A stretch of 64,000 bases of DNA from Citreicoccus inhibens. Its GTDB lineage: Bacteria > Myxococcota > Myxococcia > Myxococcales > Myxococcaceae. Numbering within the stretch: position 1 is the first letter of the stretch; each line of letters begins with the position of its first letter. Under the pieces are notes generated by a model. It did no database searches, was not told the DNA's origin, and saw nothing but the letters and a program-made list of their open reading frames with translations. The DNA is taken from contig NZ_JAHNZT010000041.1 of assembly GCF_019039035.1 (NCBI RefSeq), positions 1 to 64,000 of the forward strand, given 5' to 3'. The position numbers and the translations under genes were made by a program. Shown piece by piece: positions 7,351 through 16,990 of this stretch.

Positions 7351-10300
7351 ATGCGTTTGAACTGGAATCCCCGGCCCGGGCTGGGGAGGCTGTGTGCACT
7401 GGTGTGCGCACTGGCTGCCGTGGCCTGTGGCGACATGGGCGCGCCCGCCCCCGAAGAGACTCCCGACGACACGGTGATGGCCACGGCGCAGCCCTTGGCC
7501 TTCTCGTCACCCATGAGCTTCGACGAGCTGCGCGGCCTGCCCCTGGCGCCCTCGACGCTGGACATGACGGTGCAGGACCTGCTGCGCGTGCTGCCCTCGC
7601 CGCGCTTCGATGACCTGCGCGGCGTCCTCAGCACCAAGCACCAGCCCGCGGACAAGGTGCGCCTGGTGTCTGCCTATGCCCGGGACTACCCGGTCTTCCT
7701 CAAGGGCAATCAGGCCCTGCTGCCCAACGCGGACGGCGTGTTCGCCACGCAGTCCCCCGTCATCACCTGGGACACGCTGGGCGGCGGCGCGTGCAGCACC
7801 TCACACGCCTGCGCCAAGCTCTACGAGCCCACCACCGAGCTGCAGGACTACGCCGCCATCGTCATCGTCGCGCCCCGCGTGGAGCTGGCGGGTGCGGTGG
7901 AGACGGGCGGGACGAGCCTCATCATCGCGACGGGCGAGTTCGACTCGCATGACTTTCCGCTGCGCACCTCCCCGGGTGTCCGCGACGCGCTCCCGGACCC
8001 ACCGGACGGCACCGTCGCCCCCTCGGGCCGCAATGGCCGCAACGCGGGCCAGTTCGTCCTCTACGCCAACGTGCTCCGCGGCGTGCGCGTCAACGCCACG
8101 GGTGAGAAGGGCGAGGACGGCAAGGATGGCAAGGATGGTCAGGCCTCCGGCATCACGACGACCCTCACCGGCAGCCCCGGCCCCACCCCCACGGTCACGT
8201 GCAAGCTGGGCTCGATGGTCAAGCTGCCCCAGAGCGGTGGCAATGGCGGCGCGGCCGGGCGCTCGGGCGACATCATCGTCCGGTACACCGGCATCGTCGG
8301 GCGTGGCCTGGTGCGCGAACCCCAGAAGTCCGCGTACGTCACGCCCGAGCAGTGCTTCACCGACTCCAACCTCCACTGCCAGAGCTTGAAGTGCCGGTGG
8401 AACCCCTCCATCGCGCTCTGCGACATGCTGACCGAGGCGGACAACGCCCAGTGCTCGGACGGCATCGACAACGACCACAACGGCTACACGGACTGCGACG
8501 ACTACGCCTGCAGCAAGAACCCCCACGTCACGGTGTGCCCGGAGTCCTCCTGGTCGCAACTCCAGAAGGAGGTCTCCGCCGAGGCGTGCAGTGACGGCGT
8601 GGACAACGACGGCGACGGGAAGGTGGACTGCGCGGATCCGCAGTGCAGCGTGCGCTCCATCTGCCAGTCGAGCCACGTCGCCAACGGCGAGTTCTCCGAG
8701 CAGGCCTGCTCCAACGGCATCGACGATGACGGCGACGGCTACACGGACTGCCAGGACAACGGCTGCAAGGCTTCCGCGACCAACTGCGGCGGCTCGGGTG
8801 AGGGCGGCGAGGACAAGTGCGCCGACGGGCTCGACAACGACAACGACGGCCTGCCGGACTGCGAGGACCCGGGATGCTCCGGCACCGCCACGTGCAACCT
8901 CGGACCGGCCATCGCGTTCACCAGCGGCATGGAGGAGTCCACCGAGGCCGCCTGCCAGGATGGCCTGGACAACGACCTGGACGGCGACATCGATTGCGCG
9001 GACCGCGAGTGCCAGGTGAATCCGCGCGTCACCTCGTGCGGCAGCGAGCGCACGCTCCAGAACTGCACGGACGGCATCGACAACGACGGCGACGGGAAGG
9101 TGGACTGCGCCGACCCGGGCTGCGCGAACAACCCCTACGTGAAGGTGTGCGATGCCCAGTACTACCCCTTCCTCCAGGAGAGCACGACCGCCACGTGCAC
9201 GGACGGCCTGGACAACGACGGGGACCACTACGTCGATTGCGCGGACTACCAGTGCCTCAACAATCCGCTGGTCGCCGTCAGCGCCTGCGGCATCCAGGAG
9301 AACACCTTCGCGGCGTGCAGCGACGGCGTGGACAACGACGGCGACGGGAAGGTGGACTGCGCGGACGACAACTGCGCCTACAACCCCTTCTACGGGGACC
9401 TGCTCTGCCGCTCGACGGTGCAGACAGGCCATGACGTGTCGCTGAGCTCGCCATACAACGGCCACTTCACGGACCTGGCCGCGGAGTTCATCAACCCCGC
9501 GCCCGCCGTCGGCCGCTACGGCAAGCGCGGCAACCGCGCGAGCATCACGGTGCCCGTCATCGTGCAGGAGGCCCCCACGGGCTCGTGCGAGTTCTATGAC
9601 GACTACCTCTGTCAGCCGCACAACGAGACCCGCACTTGCTACGTCGGCCCCTCGGCCAACAACGGCACGGCGGGCGCCACTGGCACGCCGGGCGCGCAGA
9701 AGACCCTGCGCGTGGCGCGCCGGGACGTGGACATGCTGCGCGCGCTCCTCGCGCCGCAGACGTGGCGGGTGAGCGCCGCGCACGGCAACGCGCTCTTCAA
9801 GCGCGGCGAGCTGCCGTCGGCCTCGTTCCAGTACACCCAGGCGGTCATGGAGATGAGCGGCATCCTGTCCCAGGCCAAGCTGGACTGCGACGTGGCGCCC
9901 ACCGGCAAGCCCTTCCCGGACGTGTACCTGCACGGCGCGCTGTGCCCCATCCTCCGGCACGACGTGACGAAGCTCAGCTACATCCAATCGCAGCGCAACT
10001 TCTTCGGGTTGGCCAAGGACATGCCGCTCAACCCCCACGTGCGCTACGAGCAGCGCCGCACGCAGTTCAACACGCTGTACAGCGTGCTCGACAGCTCCGT
10101 GTCCAAGTGGTTGACCCTGTCCAACAGCTTGCAGCTGACGGCGTGGATGACGCAGCACCAGGGCGAGCTGAACAACGAGGTCATCGCCCTGGCCGCGGAC
10201 CTCGCCACCGCGGACCAGCGCGTCACCGTGGCGTCCGAATCCGCCAACGCGCTCCAGACGGCCATCGCCAACCGCAAGGCGGCCATTGACTTGCTGACGA

Positions 10301-11772
10301 CGGACATCCAGACGACGGATGCGCGCATCAAGGAGAAGTACGCGGCGCAGACGAAGGGCTTCGGCGACTTCCTGCTGGACCTGGTGGGCTCGGTGGCCTC
10401 CGCCTACGGCGGCCAGTTCCTCGCGGCCGTGGCGGGCAAGGCCGCGGATGCCCTGTGGAACGAGGTGAAGAACAGCTTCAAGTCCGAGTCGAGCAGCACG
10501 CCCGTGCCCGGTTCGGGCCCCGCGAGCCATGACGACAACTCGCTCCTGTCCGGCCTCTGGGACGCGCTCTCCGGCGCCGCCGCCGACGCGGCCAAGAGCA
10601 AGCCCTTCAAGGACAAGCTGAAGACGGGCGGCACGCAGCTGTGGGACATCATCAGCGGCAACCAGAAGACGGCGCCTCGGAGCGTCATCTCGGACGAGGT
10701 GAAGAAGGAGATCCTCAGCCAGTCGCAGGTGGAGATGACCCTGGACCTGCTGGACCTCCAGGCCCAGGTCACCAAGGCCCAGGCCGAGTACAAGCTGGCG
10801 ATGATGGAGCGGGACACGGTGCTGCTGCGTCAGCGCAACGCGGTGGCGGCGCGCGACGCGCTCCAGAGCATCGTGGACTTCGGCACCGGCACCGAGCTGC
10901 GCGGGTTTGACCAACTCCTGGTGGGTCAGCAGGTGTACTCCACCGCGACGCGCACGCTGGACGAGCTCATCTACCGTTACTGGGAGCTCATCCGCGTGGC
11001 CGAGTACCAGTACCTGCCCTTCGACCCTGCCACGGGCGACAGCGCCATCCCGACGGGCTTCCTCACGACGTATGACTTCAACCTGCTGACCTATCCGGAC
11101 ATGCAGACGAAGCTGGTGGCCCTGGACGACCTGCCCACGCACACCGTGCAGAGCCAGACGCTGTACTACCGCCGCGTGCCCGCGACGTCCTTCCACGCGC
11201 TCACGGTGGATGAGACGACGCGCATGAAGGACCTGGGCTCGCTCACCACCGCGCATCCCACCCTGGTGGGCGCGCGCTTCCAGGTGACGACCTCGGACCT
11301 GGCCGCCACGCCCGCGCTCGCGGCGCGCAACGGGCACCGCGTGCGCAACGTGCGCGTCAACCTGGTGACGGACACGGGCGCGCCGGTCTCCGTGGATGCC
11401 TTCCTGGTGCGCGACACCGTGGATGCGTTCCAGATGGGCACGTACGTGGCGGAGTTCGAGCTGGTGGACGTGGACCGCTTCCCCAATGGCAACCCACGCT
11501 CGGTCCTGCACTACATTCCGTTCACCGCGTGCGTCTCCACGCCGCCGGTGTGCAACGTGGCGGATCCAAGCTGCGCGACGCCCTTCCAGAACGCGGCCTT
11601 CTCCGACACGTGCAGCGTGGCGCCCAGCGGCTCCACGCCGGACAACAACTCGTTCTATGACCGAAGCCTGCTCGGGGAGTGGATGCTGGTGATGGACGCC
11701 TCCAGCTACACCGCGCTGGGCACGGTGCGCGCGGCGGAGGTCGTGTTCCAGGCCACGGGCACTCCCATCTAA
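7351..11772 (+). CDS. large lipoprotein with eight MopE-like Asp/Cys repeats
   Basis: 1473 residues. Lipoprotein signal with lipobox AVAC (Cys26); AAGGAG lies upstream. A Gly-rich collagen-like patch (GEKGEDGKDGKDG) lies at about 250-265. Residues about 365-690 hold eight copies of a Cys-framed acidic repeat, C-D-G-[IVL]-D-N-D-x-D-G-x-x-D-C-x-D-x-x-C, resembling the MopE/thrombospondin-type putative metal-binding motif and likely binding calcium. The following 600 residues contain long helices and a probable coiled coil (QAQVTKAQAEYKLAMMERD). The C-terminus is beta-rich. Such giant repeat lipoproteins are typical of myxobacterial surfaces. Role (adhesion, matrix or toxin-like) is not determinable from sequence. 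Confidence 0.88.
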   Translation: MRLNWNPRPGLGRLCALVCALAAVACGDMGAPAPEETPDDTVMATAQPLAFSSPMSFDELRGLPLAPSTLDMTVQDLLRVLPSPRFDDLRGVLSTKHQPADKVRLVSAYARDYPVFLKGNQALLPNADGVFATQSPVITWDTLGGGACSTSHACAKLYEPTTELQDYAAIVIVAPRVELAGAVETGGTSLIIATGEFDSHDFPLRTSPGVRDALPDPPDGTVAPSGRNGRNAGQFVLYANVLRGVRVNATGEKGEDGKDGKDGQASGITTTLTGSPGPTPTVTCKLGSMVKLPQSGGNGGAAGRSGDIIVRYTGIVGRGLVREPQKSAYVTPEQCFTDSNLHCQSLKCRWNPSIALCDMLTEADNAQCSDGIDNDHNGYTDCDDYACSKNPHVTVCPESSWSQLQKEVSAEACSDGVDNDGDGKVDCADPQCSVRSICQSSHVANGEFSEQACSNGIDDDGDGYTDCQDNGCKASATNCGGSGEGGEDKCADGLDNDNDGLPDCEDPGCSGTATCNLGPAIAFTSGMEESTEAACQDGLDNDLDGDIDCADRECQVNPRVTSCGSERTLQNCTDGIDNDGDGKVDCADPGCANNPYVKVCDAQYYPFLQESTTATCTDGLDNDGDHYVDCADYQCLNNPLVAVSACGIQENTFAACSDGVDNDGDGKVDCADDNCAYNPFYGDLLCRSTVQTGHDVSLSSPYNGHFTDLAAEFINPAPAVGRYGKRGNRASITVPVIVQEAPTGSCEFYDDYLCQPHNETRTCYVGPSANNGTAGATGTPGAQKTLRVARRDVDMLRALLAPQTWRVSAAHGNALFKRGELPSASFQYTQAVMEMSGILSQAKLDCDVAPTGKPFPDVYLHGALCPILRHDVTKLSYIQSQRNFFGLAKDMPLNPHVRYEQRRTQFNTLYSVLDSSVSKWLTLSNSLQLTAWMTQHQGELNNEVIALAADLATADQRVTVASESANALQTAIANRKAAIDLLTTDIQTTDARIKEKYAAQTKGFGDFLLDLVGSVASAYGGQFLAAVAGKAADALWNEVKNSFKSESSSTPVPGSGPASHDDNSLLSGLWDALSGAAADAAKSKPFKDKLKTGGTQLWDIISGNQKTAPRSVISDEVKKEILSQSQVEMTLDLLDLQAQVTKAQAEYKLAMMERDTVLLRQRNAVAARDALQSIVDFGTGTELRGFDQLLVGQQVYSTATRTLDELIYRYWELIRVAEYQYLPFDPATGDSAIPTGFLTTYDFNLLTYPDMQTKLVALDDLPTHTVQSQTLYYRRVPATSFHALTVDETTRMKDLGSLTTAHPTLVGARFQVTTSDLAATPALAARNGHRVRNVRVNLVTDTGAPVSVDAFLVRDTVDAFQMGTYVAEFELVDVDRFPNGNPRSVLHYIPFTACVSTPPVCNVADPSCATPFQNAAFSDTCSVAPSGSTPDNNSFYDRSLLGEWMLVMDASSYTALGTVRAAEVVFQATGTPI
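8446..9408 (+). repeat. eight tandem 90-130 bp repeats encoding Asp/Cys motif
   Basis: Eight in-frame units inside the large lipoprotein gene each encode a Cys, then DGxDNDxDG, a second DC and one or two more Cys. Three units share an almost identical stretch of about 40 bases centred on gacggcgacgggaaggtgga (near 8605, 9085 and 9340), implying recent duplication or gene conversion, while others have diverged. Spacing is irregular because the linkers between motifs vary. Confidence 0.85.
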
Positions 11773-11791
11773 CCCCTCGCTTCACGAGACA

Positions 11792-11829
11792 CTCCGGACG
11801 GGCACGCGCGGAGGCGTGCCCGTCTGGAG
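11792..11829. terminator. bidirectional 16-bp stem terminator
   Basis: Arms 11792-11807 and 11814-11829 pair over 16 bp with a single G-T mismatch and a 6-base loop (gcggag). It lies exactly between the convergent ends of the repeat lipoprotein gene and the bpX6 gene, so it can end transcription in both directions. There is no long T run, as is usual in this GC-rich genome. Confidence 0.75.
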
Positions 11830-11840
11830 AGCCCCCCGCT

Positions 11841-14684
11841 TCAGCGAACGGGAACGCGCGACAACGCGCCGGTCTGGAGATTCAGCCAGACCACCCGCCC
11901 CAGTTCGTCGAAGCAGACGAGCGCGTCCGCGCTCAGGCGCACCCGGACCCGCTCGGCGCCCTCGAAGGACAGCCACGCGCACACGCGTCCGCGCAGGTTG
12001 GTGAGGCGCACCTGGGTCTCCTGCGCGGAGAGGTCGAGCTGCTCCGCCCGCCAGTTCGTTCCCAGCCACAAGGCCGAGAGCTTCGGCGAGAACTGCGAAG
12101 GGCTCCGCAATGAACGCCCCTGCGCCGGGGCCACCCAGGCCGGCGTCGACGAGCCCACGCAGTGGATGCTGCCCTCTCCATCCGGGGTGAGGGAGACGAC
12201 GAGGGGTGGCTCCTGGAGGGCCATCTCCGTGCGCGCGCGCAGCGTGGGCCCCGCCGCGAGGGCGTAGCTCCATCTCGACGGACGCTCCCCCGAGGCGATG
12301 AACGACATGCGCTCGGCATCCGCCTCCAGCCCCAGCACGCGACCGCCCACGTCCGTGACCCGCCAGAGGGCGCGCGGCGCGTCCGCCAGCGCGTCCAGCA
12401 TCAGCACGGTGTCCGCCACGGCGACGAACCACCGGTCGCCGTCATAGAGCGAGGACCAGGCGTGGAGTTGCGTGTCGCACCACGTGCTCGCCTGACGGCG
12501 GGACAGGTCCACGCGAGACACGCGCATCAAGTCCCCGCGCCGAGCCAACGCCAACGCTCGGTGTCCCTGCAACGCGACCACGAGACGGGAGGCCGGCACG
12601 TCGAAGTGCGCGAGCCGCTGGCCCGTGCGGTCCACCAGGCGCACGCCGGCCTCGCCCAGCGCGAGGAGGAGGCGATTGCCAGGCAGCACCGCCACGTCAT
12701 GAACGGGATACAACCCACGCTCCCGCTCCGTCACCCGCAGCGTTCGCGACGCCACCGTCGCGGCGTCGAACCAAGGAGAGGACGAAGTCGAGCCCTCGCG
12801 CAGCCGCGGCAGGTCGGTGCGCATCGCCACCAGCGCGCGCTCCTCGAGCAGGCTGTTCACGACGGCGACCGCGGCCCCGCTCGGGCCGGGGGCGCGCTCA
12901 CGCAGCAGCGCGCGCACGGTGGGCCCGAGCAACGCGTCACGCATCTCCGAGGCCGGCCCCGCATCCTCCAGCGCGGAGGCGAAGGCGAGCCGCTCCCAAG
13001 CCCGGTCGGGGTCCTCGTCCTCCAACAGCGCGCGCACCCGCTCTCGCGTCCGCTCGAAGTCCTCCAGGGAGAAGACCGCGCGCAGGGCCAGCAGCCGCGC
13101 TCCGGGCGGGCCTCCCAGGTCCGAGCCCAGCTCCAGCCATCGCGCAACCAAGGCGCGTGCATCAGGCAGGAACCGAGCGACGCGAATGGCCTGCTCCCAA
13201 TCTCCAGACTCGGCGAGCGAATCCGCCCAGAGCAGTCGCAGCGACTCGGACTCTGCGGGGTGGGTGCGGCCCAATCGCATCACCGCGTCCCCAAACGCCC
13301 CGGAGCGTCGCGCCACGGCCACCGCGCGCGTCAGGTCCTTCGCCAGGAACCACTGACGCACCACGAGCCCTGGAGCCAGTTGGTGCCCCTCGGCCACCTC
13401 CGCCGCGAGCTTGAATCGGCCGTGCCGCTCCAGGAAGGACACGGCTTCTTCATGCGCGCTCAGCAGTTCGGTCAGGACGAACGCTGCTTCCTCGATGCGG
13501 CCCTCGCGTTCCAGTCGCGTGAAGGCTTCTCGATAGCGCTGCTTGAGCAGCGCGTGGAGCTCGGGACCACCGCCGAAGTCCTGCCCGCTGCCCGTATCGG
13601 GCTTCGGCTGGATGCGCAGGTCGGCCCGCGGCGCGGGCGTCCCCAGCGAGAGCGGCACGGGCTGCTTCGACTCCCCACCCAAGGGGATGGCGTAGCGCAA
13701 GGCTTCATCGAGCTGCCCGGACTCGAACAGCCCAAGGAGGTTGCGCACATACGCGGCCTTGCGCTCGCCCAGCAGCGGCCCGAGCGGGGTATGGCGCATC
13801 AACCAGTCCGAAATCCGCTCGAACCAGCGGATGCGCGGCACGGCGGTGACGTCGCCCGGCGGCGTCGGCTCCACCTCGGTGACAGAGCGCTTCGGCCCCG
13901 TGGCGGCGCCGCGCTGAGGCGCGCCTTTCCGGTCGCCCGCCCGCAGCGCCTGACGGCCCGCCTGGGCGCCACGTGGACCTTGCGCCAGGGCCCGCTTCGC
14001 GCGGACCCACCGCGTCCCGCGCGTCAGCCCGCGGAGCAGCCCGGCCATCGCGCCCCAGAAGGCGCGACGCGCGACCGAGCCCGCTCCGGCCCCGTTCGTC
14101 CGAGCCAACGTCCCCGCGTGAGCGGTCGGTGTCCCTCGCGTCCCCGCCAGCAGTTGCTCCGCTTCCTTCGCGAGCCCAGGCAGCCCCGGGCCGAAGGACT
14201 CACGGGTGGGCGCGGGACGCAGCTCCAGATGAGGCACTTGGGGAGGTGGCGCGCCCAAGCCCTCCACCGCCATCTGCTGCCACCCGGCGACGTCGAGCCA
14301 CTCGGCGGGCTGCACGAGCCGCGCCTCTGACAGGGCATGCACGTTCGCGACGCCGGCGCTCGCGAGCACCACGGCCTCCGAGGAAACGCGCAGGCTCGCG
14401 CGCTCCTGGGGAAGCAGCGGCAGGGACAGGAGCACGCCCTCCTCCCACGTCAGCGGCAGCCCCAGCGCCTGCGCACAGTCCATGGTGCGCGAGGTCTCCC
14501 ACTGAAGCAGATATCCCTCCGCGACCTGGAGCACGACCGCGCCGGGCTCCCAGACAGCCAGCACCCGGCGGCGGGCTTCGGCCTCGCCCAGGAGCCGCGG
14601 ATCGAACCAGAGCGCCCGCGCGCTCACGGTGCCGCGATGCAGGTGCGCCCGAGGGCGAAGCCCCGTCTGCGCCGAGCCCCTCAC
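11841..14684 (-). CDS. bpX6-type protein of MoxR-vWA-beta-propeller ternary system
   Basis: 947 residues starting with GTG at 14684, which overlaps the stop of the upstream vWA gene (GTGA) and has CCAGGAG six bases before it. The N-terminal domain (about 20-180: ALWFDPRLLGEAEARRRVLAV, LGLPLTWEEGVLLSLPL, ending LVQPAEWLDVAGW) fits the bpX6 domain defined for these ternary systems. A Pro/Arg-rich linker follows, then a helical solenoid (about 330-610, with repeats such as ALRYAIPLGG, EEAAFVLTELLSAHEEA and WEQAIRVARFLPDA), then a C-terminal beta-propeller (about 640-947). Cytoplasmic, no signal. By family knowledge it should cooperate with the MoxR ATPase and vWA protein encoded upstream; the propeller is probably a recognition or scaffold surface. 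It is the last gene of the operon. Confidence 0.82.
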   Translation of the reverse strand: MRGSAQTGLRPRAHLHRGTVSARALWFDPRLLGEAEARRRVLAVWEPGAVVLQVAEGYLLQWETSRTMDCAQALGLPLTWEEGVLLSLPLLPQERASLRVSSEAVVLASAGVANVHALSEARLVQPAEWLDVAGWQQMAVEGLGAPPPQVPHLELRPAPTRESFGPGLPGLAKEAEQLLAGTRGTPTAHAGTLARTNGAGAGSVARRAFWGAMAGLLRGLTRGTRWVRAKRALAQGPRGAQAGRQALRAGDRKGAPQRGAATGPKRSVTEVEPTPPGDVTAVPRIRWFERISDWLMRHTPLGPLLGERKAAYVRNLLGLFESGQLDEALRYAIPLGGESKQPVPLSLGTPAPRADLRIQPKPDTGSGQDFGGGPELHALLKQRYREAFTRLEREGRIEEAAFVLTELLSAHEEAVSFLERHGRFKLAAEVAEGHQLAPGLVVRQWFLAKDLTRAVAVARRSGAFGDAVMRLGRTHPAESESLRLLWADSLAESGDWEQAIRVARFLPDARALVARWLELGSDLGGPPGARLLALRAVFSLEDFERTRERVRALLEDEDPDRAWERLAFASALEDAGPASEMRDALLGPTVRALLRERAPGPSGAAVAVVNSLLEERALVAMRTDLPRLREGSTSSSPWFDAATVASRTLRVTERERGLYPVHDVAVLPGNRLLLALGEAGVRLVDRTGQRLAHFDVPASRLVVALQGHRALALARRGDLMRVSRVDLSRRQASTWCDTQLHAWSSLYDGDRWFVAVADTVLMLDALADAPRALWRVTDVGGRVLGLEADAERMSFIASGERPSRWSYALAAGPTLRARTEMALQEPPLVVSLTPDGEGSIHCVGSSTPAWVAPAQGRSLRSPSQFSPKLSALWLGTNWRAEQLDLSAQETQVRLTNLRGRVCAWLSFEGAERVRVRLSADALVCFDELGRVVWLNLQTGALSRVPVR

Positions 14685-16501
14685 GCAAGCTCCTGGGTCA
14701 GCCGCAGCAGGACCTGTCGCGTGTTCAAGTCCCACATCACCAGCTCGCCGTCCTCCGTCCGCCAGCTCAACACCGGCATGCCGTGGCTCACCTCCGCCTG
14801 CACCACGCGACCCGCCGCGTCCGCGCAGCGCTCCAAGCGCCCCTCGGCGCCCACGAGCGAGAAGCTTCGCCGGGCGGCATCCAGGGTGATCAGCCGGGGC
14901 GCGTCATCGGTCGCGTCGACATAGACGCCCACCACACGCGACTCTTTCGGCACCGAGATGGGCTGAAGCTTCTGACCGAAGCCCACGCGCCAGGTGTCTC
15001 GCAGCGCCTGGACCGCGATGAGCGGTCCCGCCGCCTTGTGAAGCGCGGGACTCCATCCGAAGAAGGCCGGCCCTCCCTCGACGTTCAAGGGCGGCGCGCG
15101 AAGCCCGTCACGGCCCCACTTCAGCAGGGCCAGGGTCCAGGTCGTGTTCGGACGCCAGCCCTCCTCCTGGCAGGTCAGGAGCATCGCCTGTTCCCGCGCG
15201 GCACACGCGCTCGCGACCACCGCCCCCATCCCCACGGGCTCCAAGGTCAAGGCAGCCTCTCCAGGGAAGCTCTTCGTCCTGAACGCTCTGCCTTTCGCGT
15301 CCACCACGACCACGTGCTCCTGGCCCTCCGTGTCCCTGAAGGGCAACACCCGCCCCGGGAGCTGATTGGACCCTGGCGCGCATGGCAACAGGTCATCCGC
15401 CTGACTCGGCTTGAGGATGACCCGCTCCAACTCGCGACACGGACTGTGAAGCTGACCACGCAGGTTCAGCTCACCCTTCGCGGTTCGCGTCAGCAAGAGG
15501 AGCCCCCCACGGCCACGCCAACCCGCCGCCAGCAGGGTCTCTCCCGGCAAGGGCGCCAGGCGACGAGGCTTGGGCGTGGTCGCGTTCGGAGAGTTGGGGA
15601 TGATCTGGGCCAGGACCGAGCCGTCGTCCCGGAACAACACCATCCGGTGACCATCCCCTGAGTAGGCAAACCCGCGCAGCCGCGTGCCCGTCGTCACGGG
15701 CTTGGGCGCACGCCCTTGCACCGGCGAGCGCAGCAACCGCACGCACAGCTCCGGGGCGGGCAGCTCCAACACGAGCCGCTGTGCCGAGCGCGTCGGAGGC
15801 CTCACGTCGACATGCAGCACTCGCGCGCCCAGCGACATCGGCTCGCCGATCTCCACCCGGAACGCGCCTCGCGCCTCGGGCAACTGCCCCAGCCGCGACG
15901 AGCCCACGAGCCACAGCTCATCGGACCCGAGCGCCAGGGCCTCGCGCCATTCCGCGAGCCGCGAGGACCTCGGCGCGTCGAGGGTGCGGGCGTCGCACCA
16001 GGCTCGCAACGACTCCTCGGTCACCGCCTCGAACGGCGCGGCTCGCGGGGTGTGCTGTAGCACGGCCCACGCAAAGGTCACCCCCGCCGCCTCGGCGCGA
16101 CGGGCCAACGTGAGGAGCACCGCGAGTTGGGCGAGACGCGGGAGGCCCAGTTGCTCGGGGCCCGCGTCCAACAAGACCACCGAGCGGCGCGTGCGCCTGG
16201 GTTGTCGGAAGGACCGCTGGAGGAACGCCAGCTCGCCCATGGCCGCGCGGCGCACCAGCTCATCGGGCGCCTCCAGGGCCCAGAGCCACTCGGTGGTCAA
16301 CACACGCTCGAGCGGCCCACGGCGCGTCAGGCCGTCATAGCCCTCGGGCTCGCCGCCCGGCACGACCTCACCCGTCGCTCCCACCGGGCCTATCGCGGCG
16401 GACAACCGCATCAGCCACCGCCCCAGCGGCGCGCTGGCGTCATCGGGCAGCAGCGCGAGCTGGCGCGCCCACGGGCGCAGCGCGGGAGGCAACGCGCTCA
16501 C
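14681..16501 (-). CDS. vWA domain / beta-propeller protein of ternary system
   Basis: 606 residues. The GTG start at 16501 overlaps the bpX5 stop (GTGA) and is preceded by GGGGGGA. A helical N-terminus carries GYDGLTRRGPLERVLTTEWLW and PDELVRRAAMGELAFLQR, a block characteristic of the vWA proteins of MoxR-vWA-propeller systems. The vWA core follows at about 105-240 (SVVLLDAGPEQLGLPRLAQLA). Its MIDAS motif is degenerate: DAGPE replaces DxSxS. The C-terminal half (about 310-606) is a beta-propeller with repeated short strands and Gly-Asp turns. It links AAA ATPase action to targets in family models. It overlaps both neighbours by 4 bases, so production is strictly coupled. Confidence 0.87.
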   Translation of the reverse strand: MSALPPALRPWARQLALLPDDASAPLGRWLMRLSAAIGPVGATGEVVPGGEPEGYDGLTRRGPLERVLTTEWLWALEAPDELVRRAAMGELAFLQRSFRQPRRTRRSVVLLDAGPEQLGLPRLAQLAVLLTLARRAEAAGVTFAWAVLQHTPRAAPFEAVTEESLRAWCDARTLDAPRSSRLAEWREALALGSDELWLVGSSRLGQLPEARGAFRVEIGEPMSLGARVLHVDVRPPTRSAQRLVLELPAPELCVRLLRSPVQGRAPKPVTTGTRLRGFAYSGDGHRMVLFRDDGSVLAQIIPNSPNATTPKPRRLAPLPGETLLAAGWRGRGGLLLLTRTAKGELNLRGQLHSPCRELERVILKPSQADDLLPCAPGSNQLPGRVLPFRDTEGQEHVVVVDAKGRAFRTKSFPGEAALTLEPVGMGAVVASACAAREQAMLLTCQEEGWRPNTTWTLALLKWGRDGLRAPPLNVEGGPAFFGWSPALHKAAGPLIAVQALRDTWRVGFGQKLQPISVPKESRVVGVYVDATDDAPRLITLDAARRSFSLVGAEGRLERCADAAGRVVQAEVSHGMPVLSWRTEDGELVMWDLNTRQVLLRLTQELA

Positions 16502-16965
16502 CGGTCCCCCCAGGCCTGGAGCGTGGCGCGGTGCACGGGCCGCGCGGGGCCCAGGGGCACCAGCCACCGCGCATCCGGAATCACCGCGAGCGGCGTGCTC
16601 CCCCGTGGCACCTGCGCCACCAGCGCGCGCTCCCACAAGGGGAGCGGCACCTCGGGGCGCAAGGCACATGGCAGCACCAGTGAAGGCGCCAGGGGGTCGC
16701 GCCCCAGATAGAGCGCGCCATCCACCCACGGCAGCGTCTCGGCGTCTCCGAGCAACACGAGCACGCCTGCGCCCGCCACACCGCGCCATCGCGCGAGCTG
16801 GGCATCCGCGGCCTCCAGCCCGCGACGCTTCAGCGCGAGCGCGACGGGGCCCACGCCCACCACCGCGAGGGGCGTGAGTGGAATCGGACGGGGAAACCAG
16901 CGGGGCGCGACCGAGCCCACTGGCCCCACGGCTCGCGACGTCATGTGGGGCCCGCCAGAGGGCAC
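16498..16965 (-). CDS. bpX5-type protein of MoxR-vWA-beta-propeller ternary system
   Basis: 155 residues from the GTG at 16965 (GAGG upstream); an ATG at 16944 would remove seven residues. The sequence opens with RWFPRPIPLTPLAVVGVGPVAL and continues LVLLGDAETLPWVDGALYLGRDPLAPSLVLPC, ending with an Arg/Ala tail. Position between the MoxR and vWA genes, length and this pattern fit the bpX5 domain described for ternary systems. It lies 25 bases downstream of the MoxR stop and overlaps the vWA start. It has no catalytic motif; it probably bridges the ATPase and the propeller protein or senses a substrate. Assignment rests on pattern memory plus context. Confidence 0.75.
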   Translation of the reverse strand: MPSGGPHMTSRAVGPVGSVAPRWFPRPIPLTPLAVVGVGPVALALKRRGLEAADAQLARWRGVAGAGVLVLLGDAETLPWVDGALYLGRDPLAPSLVLPCALRPEVPLPLWERALVAQVPRGSTPLAVIPDARWLVPLGPARPVHRATLQAWGDR

Positions 16966-16990
16966 GCGGTGTCGAGCCTCGGTGGCGCGC

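Noticed and set aside
8446-9408. Possible CRISPR-like array of repeats
   Set aside because: The repeats are in-frame coding units of differing length with diverged sequence and no constant spacer size.
7801-11511. 1236-codon open frame on the minus strand opposite the large lipoprotein
   Set aside because: Its translation is rich in His, Val and Arg with no domain text; it is the GC-driven mirror of the plus-strand gene, which has a signal peptide, RBS and repeats.
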